From contig JAFYNU010000192.1 of the NCBI GenBank assembly GCA_017547975.1, forward strand, positions 1 through 6,928: a stretch of DNA of 6,928 nucleotides, given 5' to 3'. The DNA comes from Clostridia bacterium (lineage in GTDB: Bacteria > Bacillota > Clostridia > Oscillospirales > QAMX01). A program made the translations under genes and the position numbers. The notes under the pieces were generated by a model. The model had not been told where the DNA came from and ran no database searches. It saw only the letters and a program-made list of their open reading frames with translations. Of this stretch, positions 1 to 6,217 are shown piece by piece; positions within the stretch are counted from its first letter, which is position 1, and every line of letters starts with the position of its first letter.

Positions 1-7
1 CACTATG

Positions 8-38
8 ACACTTTCATCAATTGAAAGTGTTTTTCTTT
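8..38 (+). terminator. Rightward intrinsic terminator of an off-window gene
   Basis: A 9-bp perfect stem (8-16 paired with 22-30) with a 5-nt loop is followed directly by a T-rich tract at 31-39. This is a textbook intrinsic terminator for plus-strand transcription. It implies a rightward gene ending just left of the window, convergent with ddh. Confidence 0.8.
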
Positions 39-41
39 TAT

Positions 42-85
42 AAAAAACGATGGAAGACTACTTCCTTACGAAGAGTCTTCCATCG
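42..85 (-). terminator. Long hairpin terminator, minus strand
   Basis: Positions 48-59 pair perfectly with 74-85 (12 bp). After a single bulged A at 60, positions 61-64 pair with 70-73, leaving a 5-nt loop. Six A residues at 42-47 give an immediate six-U tract on the minus strand, so the main reading is leftward. A weaker T-run at 92-97 lies 7 nt beyond the stem on the plus strand, so some bidirectional function is possible. It is probably a back-up terminator behind ddh. Confidence 0.7.
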
Positions 86-135
86 GATGCGTTTTTTGTT
101 CGGGGACAGGATTTTGATGTTATAAAGACAACACG

Positions 136-169
136 AAAAAAGGCGTTACCCGGATGGGTAGCGCCTTTT
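136..169 (-). terminator. Terminator after ddh
   Basis: Positions 138-151 pair with 156-169 around the 4-nt loop at 152-155, with one non-Watson-Crick position. The hairpin begins about 25 nt past the ddh stop, and the A-run at 136-141 gives a U-tract in the ddh transcript. The odd position is a G-U wobble only when read on the plus strand and a C-A mismatch on the minus strand, so it may work in both directions. Confidence 0.65.
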
Positions 170-193
170 GCTTGTTATTTCGTTGGGTCTACC

Positions 194-1177
194 TTACAGC
201 ATGTGGGCGAGCAGGTCTTCCCGGCTTCCGCCCCACAGGTCGGCGGGGGCAATATCAAATACCGTTTTCGAGCCCTTGTCGCCCCGGGTGGCCAGACGGT
301 ACACCGCACGGCTGAAGGCCACCAGGACACTGCCGGTGAATTCGGGGTTGGAATCCAGCTTCAGGCTGTATTCCACCACCTGCTTGTTTTCGTTCTGCCA
401 TCCGGTGATACCCGAGCGGATCACGCTTCCCCCGTGGGGCAGGGCGGCGTGATTTGCCTTCAGCTCCTCCAGGGTGACGAAGGTGACGGTGGTGTTGTAG
501 TCGGCGAAATAGGCGGGCATGGTGACGATGGCTTTTTCGATTTCGGCCTTGTCGGCTCCCTCGGCGGCCACCACGTAGCATTCCCGGGTGTGCTTATCCC
601 GCACCGACAGGGTGGGGTTTTCGCCCTTCCGTACGCGGTCCACCGCTTCGGCAACCGGAACGGTGTACTGGCGGGCATCCACCACGCCGGGAATCCGGCG
701 GATGGCGTCGGAGTGCCCCTGGGATACACCCCGGCCCCAGAAGGTGTAGCTGGCACCGTCGGGCAGGGCAGCTTCGGCGTAAAGCCGGTTTACCGAGAAC
801 ATCCCCGGATCCCAACCGCAGGAAATCAGGGCCACGTGGCCCGATTCGCTTGCGGCGGCATCCACATTGGCAAAGTGGACGGGGATATTGGAGTGATTGT
901 CGTAGGAATCCACCACGTGGAAGTGTTTGGCCAGGTCGGGGGTCATGTGGGGCAGGTCGGTGGCACTGCCGGCGCAGATCACCAAAACGTCAATCTTGTC
1001 CTTCCAGGCATGCACGTCATCCGCCAAGACCACCGGTACGTTGGGGGTGGCGATTTTCACGCTGGCGGGATCCCGGCGGGAGAAGACGGCCGCAAGGGTC
1101 ATGTCGGCATTTTTGGCAATGGCGTTTTCCACACCCCTTGCCAGGTTTCCGTAACCAAATATACCAATTCGAATCAT
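194..1177 (-). CDS. ddh: meso-diaminopimelate D-dehydrogenase
   Basis: This cytoplasmic enzyme (EC 1.4.1.16) makes meso-2,6-diaminopimelate from tetrahydrodipicolinate, ammonia and NADPH in one step, bypassing the acylated intermediates of the usual lysine/peptidoglycan route. Recognition rests on my memory of Ddh sequences such as the Corynebacterium glutamicum one. An N-terminal Rossmann start has GxGN at residues 8-11. VDSYDNH lies near residues 89-95, CGWDPGMFS near 120-128, and the signature WGRGVSQGHSDAIRRIPGV, involved in the substrate and dimer region, near 147-165. At 327 residues the length fits the family (about 300-330). An in-frame ATG 9 nt upstream (1186) abuts the Shine-Dalgarno with no spacer. 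The ATG at 1177 has 9 nt of spacing and gives the usual family N-terminus MIRIGI, so I chose it. The gene is monocistronic, with its own promoter and downstream hairpins, and all key motifs look intact. Confidence 0.96.
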   Translation of the reverse strand: MIRIGIFGYGNLARGVENAIAKNADMTLAAVFSRRDPASVKIATPNVPVVLADDVHAWKDKIDVLVICAGSATDLPHMTPDLAKHFHVVDSYDNHSNIPVHFANVDAAASESGHVALISCGWDPGMFSVNRLYAEAALPDGASYTFWGRGVSQGHSDAIRRIPGVVDARQYTVPVAEAVDRVRKGENPTLSVRDKHTRECYVVAAEGADKAEIEKAIVTMPAYFADYNTTVTFVTLEELKANHAALPHGGSVIRSGITGWQNENKQVVEYSLKLDSNPEFTGSVLVAFSRAVYRLATRGDKGSKTVFDIAPADLWGGSREDLLAHML

Positions 1178-1186
1178 TGTATTCAT

Positions 1187-1192
1187 TCCTTT
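1187..1192 (-). promoter_or_regulatory. Ribosome binding site that decides the ddh start
   Basis: AAAGGA on the minus strand directly touches the ATG at 1186 but sits 9 nt from the ATG at 1177. Ribosomes need a spacer, so the downstream ATG is the likely start and three residues of the longer reading are not made. Confidence 0.7.
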
Positions 1193-1209
1193 GCTTTGGA
1201 GTATATCAT

Positions 1210-1238
1210 ATTATAACGCAGGAAGGGTGCAATTTCAA
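1210..1238 (-). promoter_or_regulatory. Promoter of ddh
   Basis: On the minus strand, TTGAAA (1233-1238) is separated by exactly 17 bp from TATAAT (1210-1215). This is a near-perfect housekeeping sigma promoter ending about 33 bp before the ddh ATG. It lies in the 65-bp gap after the glycosidase-like gene. I see no hairpin terminator in that gap, so readthrough from the upstream gene may also feed ddh. Confidence 0.85.
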
Positions 1239-1251
1239 TCCTTTTTTACCT

Positions 1252-2781
1252 TCACTTCACAAGTCCCGCACCGTGGGCACCGCCGCAGTCGCCGGATTCG
1301 TCCGCAAAGCCGAAGGCATAAAGCTCCCCATCCACTTCGAAACGCAGACGGATGGTTTTTCCGTTCAGGGTCGCCACGTCGGTATGGGTGAATGGCAGAA
1401 TCTCCCCGGTGGAATCTCCAACGAAGGGGGCGGTTTGGTCGAGCTCGTTGCCCTCTTCGTCCAACAGGAAGATTTGCACCCTGCCCTTGGCATTGACCAG
1501 CAGGGAGGATTTGCCGGTGAAGGTGAGCTTACGGGTGGTGATGCTTCCCCTGCCGTCCAGGCTGACGAAACCGTCCCGGCGAAGCTTGGCAAGGCCGGTG
1601 GCGCCGTTACGGTAGATGCCGTTGGTGAACCAGGGCTCCCCGGCGTGTCTTTCGTCCCCGCCAAAGCCAACGTAGTAGATCCACAGCTCGTCTCCGTGGA
1701 TGATGGTGACGCCGCCCACCGATTGCACGTAGCCCCGGTCCCAGGCACCCTTGTGGATCTCGGCGTGGATGATGCTGTCTCGGTTGGGGCGGGAGAAGTG
1801 GTAGCCGTCCCGGCTGTACATGGGAATCAGTTCGGTGATCTTGGGTACCCCGGCGGCTTCGCAAATATGATTTTCCGGGCCGTACATGATCTGGAACATA
1901 CCCAGCATCAGGCTTTCGTAGCCCACGCAGTCCACGTTGTAAAGCTGGGGCGCGAAGCCGATGTAGGGGAGGGGCTTGTCTAAGCTGTCGGCGGCCATCC
2001 AGAATTTGGCCTCTTCTTCGCTCCATGCGGCACCCTGGAGAAAGTCGTCGCATTCCCGGTAATCCCGGGCCCGGAACCACCCCGCTTCGTTATCGTGGGT
2101 GGAGCGGATGCTGTAAACCCACTTTTTCCGGAAGGGGTTGTAGAACATGGTGCTCCGGTCGTAGACCTCGCTGGTCAGGGCGATTTTTTCAAAATGCACG
2201 CCGTCACCGCTGACCCCCACGATGGCGGGGGAGTTGCCCCCGGGGTTACGGAGAAAGAGCTTGTATTTTTCGCTTTTGGGAGCGGCGTAGTCGATGAAGA
2301 CCGTGGTGGAGTCGGGCCGCAGATAGGCGGGGCCGTCGAAGTATTTGGTATCCTCGTAGCCGTCGTATTTCAGAATCAGGTTGGTACCCTCCCCATCCAG
2401 GTCGGGACGGGTCCAATGGATGCCGTCGGCGGAGGTGGCATAGCACATGTGCCGGAGCCAGCCGGCTTCGTACCACATTTTGAAGAGCTTTTCCTCCTCG
2501 TCGTACCACACGCCGCCGCTTTTGGGGCATGCCACCGGGGATTGGGCGATCTCCCAGGGGGTTTCGGGGAAAAGCACCGGGTTGCCCTCAAACTTTTTGG
2601 CGCTGTGGTAGGTGGGGGTCAGGGTGGTGGAGTCGATGAGGAAATCATCCACGAAAAGCTGACGGCCCACCGTCACGTCAATGACCTCCGGCGGGTTTTG
2701 CAGGTAGGGAACCTTTTCGGCATCGATGGGGGTCTGGCGGGTGGCAAAATCGAAGAGAATGTTGTTGTATAGCCTTTCCAT
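1252..2781 (-). CDS. Beta-propeller glycoside hydrolase-like protein (GH32/43 type fold)
   Basis: This 509-residue protein has no signal peptide or membrane segment, so it is probably cytoplasmic. Residues about 36-400 resemble the five-bladed propeller of GH32/GH43-like proteins. The sequence has VGRQLFVDDFLI at 38-49, a GNPVL motif at 66-70, and three repeated blade motifs of the form S-x-D-G-x-H-[WF] at 117-123, 191-197 and 323-329. Residues about 401-492 form a beta-rich tail with a VGDST motif (454-458) and a KTIRLRFEVDGELYAFGF segment. I associate this tail with large families of uncharacterised glycosidase-like proteins in Planctomycetes, Lentisphaerae and gut Clostridia. Acid residues are plentiful, but I cannot assign the catalytic pair or the substrate, and a sugar-binding or phosphorylase-type role is possible. 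The start has a strong AAAGGAGT 5 nt upstream. It has its own promoter and no carbohydrate transporter or regulator beside it. Confidence 0.8.
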   Translation of the reverse strand: MERLYNNILFDFATRQTPIDAEKVPYLQNPPEVIDVTVGRQLFVDDFLIDSTTLTPTYHSAKKFEGNPVLFPETPWEIAQSPVACPKSGGVWYDEEEKLFKMWYEAGWLRHMCYATSADGIHWTRPDLDGEGTNLILKYDGYEDTKYFDGPAYLRPDSTTVFIDYAAPKSEKYKLFLRNPGGNSPAIVGVSGDGVHFEKIALTSEVYDRSTMFYNPFRKKWVYSIRSTHDNEAGWFRARDYRECDDFLQGAAWSEEEAKFWMAADSLDKPLPYIGFAPQLYNVDCVGYESLMLGMFQIMYGPENHICEAAGVPKITELIPMYSRDGYHFSRPNRDSIIHAEIHKGAWDRGYVQSVGGVTIIHGDELWIYYVGFGGDERHAGEPWFTNGIYRNGATGLAKLRRDGFVSLDGRGSITTRKLTFTGKSSLLVNAKGRVQIFLLDEEGNELDQTAPFVGDSTGEILPFTHTDVATLNGKTIRLRFEVDGELYAFGFADESGDCGGAHGAGLVK

Positions 2782-2786
2782 GGGGT

Positions 2787-2794
2787 ACTCCTTT
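2787..2794 (-). promoter_or_regulatory. Ribosome binding site of the propeller protein
   Basis: AAAGGAGT on the minus strand lies 5 nt from the ATG at 2781. The strong match fixes this start. Confidence 0.75.
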
Positions 2795-2811
2795 CGGAAA
2801 TCTGTTAAGTT

Positions 2812-2840
2812 ATTTTATCATGGTATAGGCCGGGTGTAAA
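2812..2840 (-). promoter_or_regulatory. Promoter of the propeller-protein gene
   Basis: TTTACA (2835-2840) and TAAAAT (2812-2817) on the minus strand are separated by 17 bp, with a TG one base before the -10 (extended -10). The -35 begins 10 bp beyond the acetyltransferase terminator stem, so this gene is insulated from the operon to its right. Confidence 0.75.
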
Positions 2841-2841
2841 G

Positions 2842-2888
2842 AAAAATGTAATAACAGAACCACCGGTCTAGCCGGTGGTTCTGTTATT
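2842..2888 (-). terminator. Terminator of the helicase-acetyltransferase operon
   Basis: A perfect 17-bp inverted repeat (2850-2866 with 2872-2888) has a 5-nt loop. It starts 7 nt after the acetyltransferase stop and is followed on the minus strand by ACA and then five U residues. The U-tract starts 3 nt beyond the stem, which is slightly imperfect, but the very stable stem makes termination likely. Confidence 0.8.
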
Positions 2889-2895
2889 TCTGCTT

Positions 2896-3843
2896 TTACA
2901 GGTCGATCCAAATGCCCTCATCCCTGATTTCGGCATCGGGAAGATTGCGGTAGAAACGCTGGGCATCCGGATTGGATGCAATCAGGCCAATCAGGGTATC
3001 TACACCCTGCTTTTTCAACTCTTGGCGAAGAACGGTCATCAAAGCCTGGGCAACCCCTTTGTGGCGATGACTTTTGATAACGCAGATCCAATCCAGATAT
3101 GCTTTGGTGGAGCCGTCAAAGTGACTGCATATTTTTGTGGAATCGATCCGACCTACCACTTTTCCGTCCGTATAGGCAAGGAGGGAAAGAGAATTGGCAA
3201 ATGCCGGATCATCAAAGCTTTTGGTTACGTCAGCAATGTATTGATCATCGATGGCCCAGCCCCAGAAATCTTCTTCAAGTCGAAGATCATGTTCAAACTG
3301 CAAAACATCGGGGATTCGCTCTTTGGTATAGGGAATAACGGTAATCATTGGTTTCTCCTTTTTTTCTTCCGGAAAGCGAAGAAAGTAGTAATCGTTGCCT
3401 TCCATTACGTCGGTTTTCCGGAATCCGTGTTTTTCGTAAAAGCGGGCGGCCCGATGGTTGTCCCTGTGGACTCCCAGGGCAATGGGGCGTACACCGTATT
3501 CCCGGTAGATTTGGTCAATGACCATTTCCAACACCTGCCCTCCGATGCCTCGTCCACGATAGCGGCGATCGATCACAAATCCCATCAGCCGGTAGAAGGG
3601 GAGCCCCTGCATCTCCGGAGGGTCGGTCTTCCAGGGAATGGCCTCCCCAAGCAGGATCAGGCCGATGTAGTCCGCTCCGTGTTTGACGGCGTAGGTGTGT
3701 CCAATGCAAGCATGAGTCAGGCCGTATTCGGTGAGCTCCATCAGGGTTTCAGGGCCGTCCACCCAATCAAGGGGGATGTCCTCCCGATGGATGGAACGGA
3801 CGGCTTCGTAGTTTTCGTTTGTGAAATATTCTAACGTGATCAT
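2896..3843 (-). CDS. Tandem double-domain GNAT N-acetyltransferase
   Basis: The product is 315 residues and contains two complete GNAT domains, which transfer acetyl from acetyl-CoA to an amine; the substrates are unknown. Domain 1 (about 1-160) has the acetyl-CoA pyrophosphate loop RYRGRGIGG at 94-102 and the motif NHRAARFYEKHGF at 129-141. Domain 2 (166-315) begins at an internal Met166 and has RHKGVA at 260-265 and NPDAQRFYRNL at 291-301. Each half has the length of a free-standing GNAT enzyme (about 150-165 residues). The linker (158-165) is short and charged and is encoded by an A7 tract with an internal ribosome binding site. The start at 3843 has AAAGGA 7 nt upstream, inside the last codons of the helicase gene; only 3 nt separate the two genes, so the GNAT gene is co-transcribed and probably translationally coupled. 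Whether the protein is a true fusion, two proteins, or both is open. Confidence 0.9.
   Translation of the reverse strand: MITLEYFTNENYEAVRSIHREDIPLDWVDGPETLMELTEYGLTHACIGHTYAVKHGADYIGLILLGEAIPWKTDPPEMQGLPFYRLMGFVIDRRYRGRGIGGQVLEMVIDQIYREYGVRPIALGVHRDNHRAARFYEKHGFRKTDVMEGNDYYFLRFPEEKKEKPMITVIPYTKERIPDVLQFEHDLRLEEDFWGWAIDDQYIADVTKSFDDPAFANSLSLLAYTDGKVVGRIDSTKICSHFDGSTKAYLDWICVIKSHRHKGVAQALMTVLRQELKKQGVDTLIGLIASNPDAQRFYRNLPDAEIRDEGIWIDL
3346..3365 (-). promoter_or_regulatory. Internal ribosome binding site, start codon and A7 tract in the double GNAT gene
   Basis: On the minus strand, AAGGAG (3355-3360) is followed after 6 nt by an in-frame ATG (3348-3346) that begins the second GNAT domain. 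The Shine-Dalgarno overlaps a run of seven A (3359-3365). With six A the upstream frame would end at TGA (3347-3345), overlapping this ATG as ATGA. Spacing and match are as good as those of the gene starts elsewhere in the window, so separate synthesis of a 150-residue domain-2 protein is likely. Confidence 0.7.
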
Positions 3844-3846
3844 GGA

Positions 3847-6015
3847 TTATTCCTTTGATTCGGGGGAGGTGGGACTCTCTTCGGCAAGCAGACGCTTCTT
3901 TTCCTCCTCCACCATGCTTGTGATCCAGTTTTGTTCCCTGGGCTTCAACGATTCGTCCCCCAGCACCGATTCATCGGCGAAGTTATCGAAGAGATTTTGC
4001 TTGTCCCGCAAAATCTCCATGATGCGCTCGTCAATGGTGTCGTCGGCCAGCAGGCGATAAACCAGAACGTCCCGGACCTGACCCATGCGGTAGGCCCTGG
4101 AAATGGCCTGATTTTCAATGGAGGGCTTGATCTGGGGCTCGCAGAAGATGATGACGCTGGCCGATTGGATATTCAGCCCGGTACCACCGGCCTGCACCTG
4201 GCTCACCAGGCAGGCACCGTCCCCGGCGCGGGTGAATTCATCCACGATCTCCTGCCGTTTTGCGGGGGAAACCTCCCCGGTGATGGGCTCCATACATCGG
4301 TCGCTGAGCAGCTGGCAGACCTTGGTAAGGGTGGAACGGAAGAAGGAGAAGATGATGACCTTCCGCTTTTGCTCCATCGCCTGGTCGCAAAGCTCCAGAA
4401 GTCTTGCGGCTTTCCCGGAGCAACGCAGGTCCTCCACCTGCCAGGATACCTGGCGGATAGCCATGAAGTTGCCCGAAAGCACCGCCTCCCGGTACAGGCG
4501 CTTTTCCTCGGTATTCAGGTCGCACCATTGTTCCTTTTCCGAAAGCTCGGGAAGCTCGGTCAGAACGTCCTCCCGGGTGCGGCGCAGATAGACTGGAGCC
4601 AGCTGCAGACGGAACTGTTCGGCGGTGGAAAGAAATTTCACCGCTTCCAGCTCCCGCGCCACGTCGGGCTGCAGACAGCTCACCAAAAAGCACATTTCCT
4701 CCACCCGGTTTTCCAGGGGGGTACCCGACATGAACAGGGTGTAGTCTGCCTTGGCCAAAAGCTTCAAAAGGGCCTTGGTGCGCTGGGTATCGGGATTTTT
4801 TACGTAGTGGGCCTCGTCGGTGACGATCATACCGATGGGGAATCGTTCCGGCAGGGTGAAGCGGCTGATGGATTCGTAGGTGGTCACCGCCACGTCGCCG
4901 TTTTCCCGCCAATGGAGCAGGGCGTCGGCGTCGTTGCCGTGAATTTTGGTTACCGCCAGATCGCTGAATTTCACGATCTCCCGGCACCAGTTTACCAGCA
5001 CGCTCGCGGGGCAAACCACCATGAAGTGGGTTTCTCCCCGGGCTTTCAGGGCTACCATGGCGGCGATGGCCTGCATGGTTTTGCCAAGGCCCATCTCGTC
5101 TCCCAGGAGGCTCTTTTTCTGGTGTACGATGTATTTCACCCCGAAGGTCTGGTAGCTTCGCAGGGTGGCCTTCAACCCGGTAAGATCCAGCTCCTCCGCC
5201 TCGATCTCGGCGGCAAGCTCTGCGGGTAGCCCCCCGGGAACCGCATCGGTCTTGGCCCAATCCAGCCCCAGTTTTTCCAGCTCGGCGTAGTAGGCGGGGG
5301 CGTTTTTCTCGTAATCAGCCCAGGCGGCACTGCCGGTAACCTTTTCCAGGGTCTCCCATTTGCCCAGCAATACCCCGTCTCCGAAGGGGCCTTCCAATCT
5401 CTGGGAAAGGCTTGCCACCCCGGCAAGAATGGCTTCCTTCCGGCTTCTGGATTTGAAGACCCAGGCAAAGCCGTTTTGGCTTTCCTTCGCCAGGGGAAGC
5501 TCCCGAACCACCCCGGCGTGGTGGGCCTTGTGGAGCTTGGCACCTTCCTTCACCAGGGGAGTAAGGTAGATGAGCTTGTAGAGTGTTTTCACCAGGGTCT
5601 CGTCGGCGCCCGGTTCCCCCATTTTAATCCGCACCCGCAGGGTCTGGCGGGTATTTTCCTCAATCTGGCGGATGGTTTCCTGAATTTTCTCGGCGGTCTG
5701 GTCCCCAATGCCGTCAATGTCGCAAAGTTCCCGGAAGGATAGCCTTGACGCCTGCCATACGGTCTCGATCCCCGCATCCCGCAGGAGGGCAACCCGAATC
5801 CCCTGGCGGGCCTTGTTCAGGTGCTCCACCTCCATGGCATCCAGGGCCTTTTGTACCCGATCTTCGTAAAGGGCGGAGGCGGCCCCACGGACGGCGGTGT
5901 GCAGACTTTCCTCTGCCCCGGCAATGGCTCCCAGCCGCATATCCAAAAATTCCGCCCGGGCGATCATTGCTTTGGTATTCTCGTTGTCGGGGCGGATTAG
6001 TTTTCCCTTTGCCAT
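3847..6015 (-). CDS. SNF2-family (superfamily 2) DEAH-box helicase/ATPase with N-terminal HhH
   Basis: This 722-residue, probably cytoplasmic, DNA-dependent ATPase is of the SWI2/SNF2 type, whose members translocate on duplex DNA and remodel protein-DNA complexes. The full motif set is present: a Q-like motif RSYQTFGVKY (286-295), Walker A GDEMGLGKT (305-313), motif Ia VVCPASVLVNW (333-343), Walker B DEAH (400-403), motif III SGTP (430-433), lobe 2 KVIIFSFFRS (552-561), motif V QAGGTGLN (608-615) and motif VI QAISRAYRMGQ (636-646). Residues about 73-115 hold a helix-hairpin-helix-like stretch with DIDGIGDQTAEKI (99-111), suggesting DNA contact. Residues 120-280 match nothing I recognise. The frame stays open upstream to 6528, but the ATG at 6015 has AGAGAGG 9 nt before it and lies 37 bp from a strong promoter. 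It is the first gene of an operon with the GNAT gene. It could serve repair, transcription-complex recycling or phage defence; the sequence does not decide. Confidence 0.93.
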   Translation of the reverse strand: MAKGKLIRPDNENTKAMIARAEFLDMRLGAIAGAEESLHTAVRGAASALYEDRVQKALDAMEVEHLNKARQGIRVALLRDAGIETVWQASRLSFRELCDIDGIGDQTAEKIQETIRQIEENTRQTLRVRIKMGEPGADETLVKTLYKLIYLTPLVKEGAKLHKAHHAGVVRELPLAKESQNGFAWVFKSRSRKEAILAGVASLSQRLEGPFGDGVLLGKWETLEKVTGSAAWADYEKNAPAYYAELEKLGLDWAKTDAVPGGLPAELAAEIEAEELDLTGLKATLRSYQTFGVKYIVHQKKSLLGDEMGLGKTMQAIAAMVALKARGETHFMVVCPASVLVNWCREIVKFSDLAVTKIHGNDADALLHWRENGDVAVTTYESISRFTLPERFPIGMIVTDEAHYVKNPDTQRTKALLKLLAKADYTLFMSGTPLENRVEEMCFLVSCLQPDVARELEAVKFLSTAEQFRLQLAPVYLRRTREDVLTELPELSEKEQWCDLNTEEKRLYREAVLSGNFMAIRQVSWQVEDLRCSGKAARLLELCDQAMEQKRKVIIFSFFRSTLTKVCQLLSDRCMEPITGEVSPAKRQEIVDEFTRAGDGACLVSQVQAGGTGLNIQSASVIIFCEPQIKPSIENQAISRAYRMGQVRDVLVYRLLADDTIDERIMEILRDKQNLFDNFADESVLGDESLKPREQNWITSMVEEEKKRLLAEESPTSPESKE

Positions 6016-6051
6016 GGTTTGGAACCTCTCTTTCGGAGATGTATTGCATTC

Positions 6052-6080
6052 ATTATAACACGAAAAGGGCTCTCTTGCAA
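6052..6080 (-). promoter_or_regulatory. Promoter of the helicase-acetyltransferase operon
   Basis: On the minus strand, TTGCAA (6075-6080) and a perfect TATAAT (6052-6057) are spaced by 17 bp with an extended TG at the -10. The -35 box lies inside the left arm of the hairpin at 6063-6106, so DNA or RNA structure and the promoter share sequence. Confidence 0.85.
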
Positions 6081-6107
6081 AGAATGATTTGCAGGAGGGC
6101 CCTTTTT
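6063..6107 (+). terminator. 19-bp hairpin with U-tract in the divergent intergenic region
   Basis: Positions 6063-6081 pair with 6088-6106 around a 6-nt loop (6082-6087), and a T-run spans 6103-6107. Two positions pair as G-U only in plus-strand RNA and are mismatched on the minus strand, so the structure favours rightward RNA. It would stop transcription running antisense to the helicase gene before it reaches the recombinase. Most of the T-run lies within the stem, so termination efficiency is uncertain. Confidence 0.55.
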
Positions 6108-6125
6108 GGGTGGGATTTGGCGCAA

Positions 6126-6138
6126 ATGGAAAAACTCT
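6126..6138 (+). repeat. 13-bp direct repeat, copy 1 (matches the recombinase start)
   Basis: The 13 bases ATGGAAAAACTCT recur exactly at 6217-6229, where they are the first codons of the recombinase. Read in frame, this copy encodes a seven-codon peptide, MEKLSLL, ending at TGA 6147-6149. I see no ribosome binding site before it. Confidence 0.6.
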
Positions 6139-6155
6139 CGCTATTGTGATATGAT
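6127..6155 (+). promoter_or_regulatory. Candidate promoter of the recombinase gene
   Basis: TATGAT (6150-6155) has an extended TG at 6147-6148 and a weak -35, TGGAAA (6127-6132), at 17-bp spacing. It would give a leader of roughly 55 nt. TATAAA at 6175-6180 is an alternative -10 but lacks a well-spaced -35. The rest of the 6107-6204 gap shows nothing further. Confidence 0.35.
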
Positions 6156-6203
6156 TGCTGGATGACAGGCTTTTTATAAATGAGGCCAAAATCACAAGAA
6201 AGA

Positions 6204-6217
6204 TGGGAGAAAAAGTA
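6204..6217 (+). repeat. 14-bp direct repeat, copy 1 (recombinase ribosome binding site)
   Basis: TGGGAGAAAAAGTA occurs here and exactly again at 6807-6820 near the 3' end of the recombinase gene. This copy contains the gene's GGGAG Shine-Dalgarno (6205-6209), 7 nt before the ATG. Confidence 0.6.

Noticed and set aside
50..1216. 388-codon plus-strand open frame opposite ddh
   Set aside because: It starts inside a terminator hairpin and runs opposite an intact ddh. The glycine/valine/histidine-rich translation is typical of an antisense shadow.
850..1983. 377-codon plus-strand open frame across the end of the propeller gene and ddh
   Set aside because: It crosses the ddh promoter and two real genes on the opposite strand, with an arginine- and proline-rich start typical of a shadow.
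2875..3834. 319-codon plus-strand open frame opposite the double GNAT gene
   Set aside because: It is antisense to a gene with clear acetyltransferase motifs, and its start lies in the operon terminator.
3931..5229. 432-codon plus-strand open frame opposite the helicase
   Set aside because: It is a shadow of the GC-rich helicase gene on the other strand. It has no ribosome binding site and no recognisable domain, while the minus strand encodes a complete helicase motif set.
6126..6149. Seven-codon MEKLSLL reading frame as a leader peptide for the recombinase
   Set aside because: No ribosome binding site precedes it and it overlaps the candidate promoter, so I list it only as a repeat.
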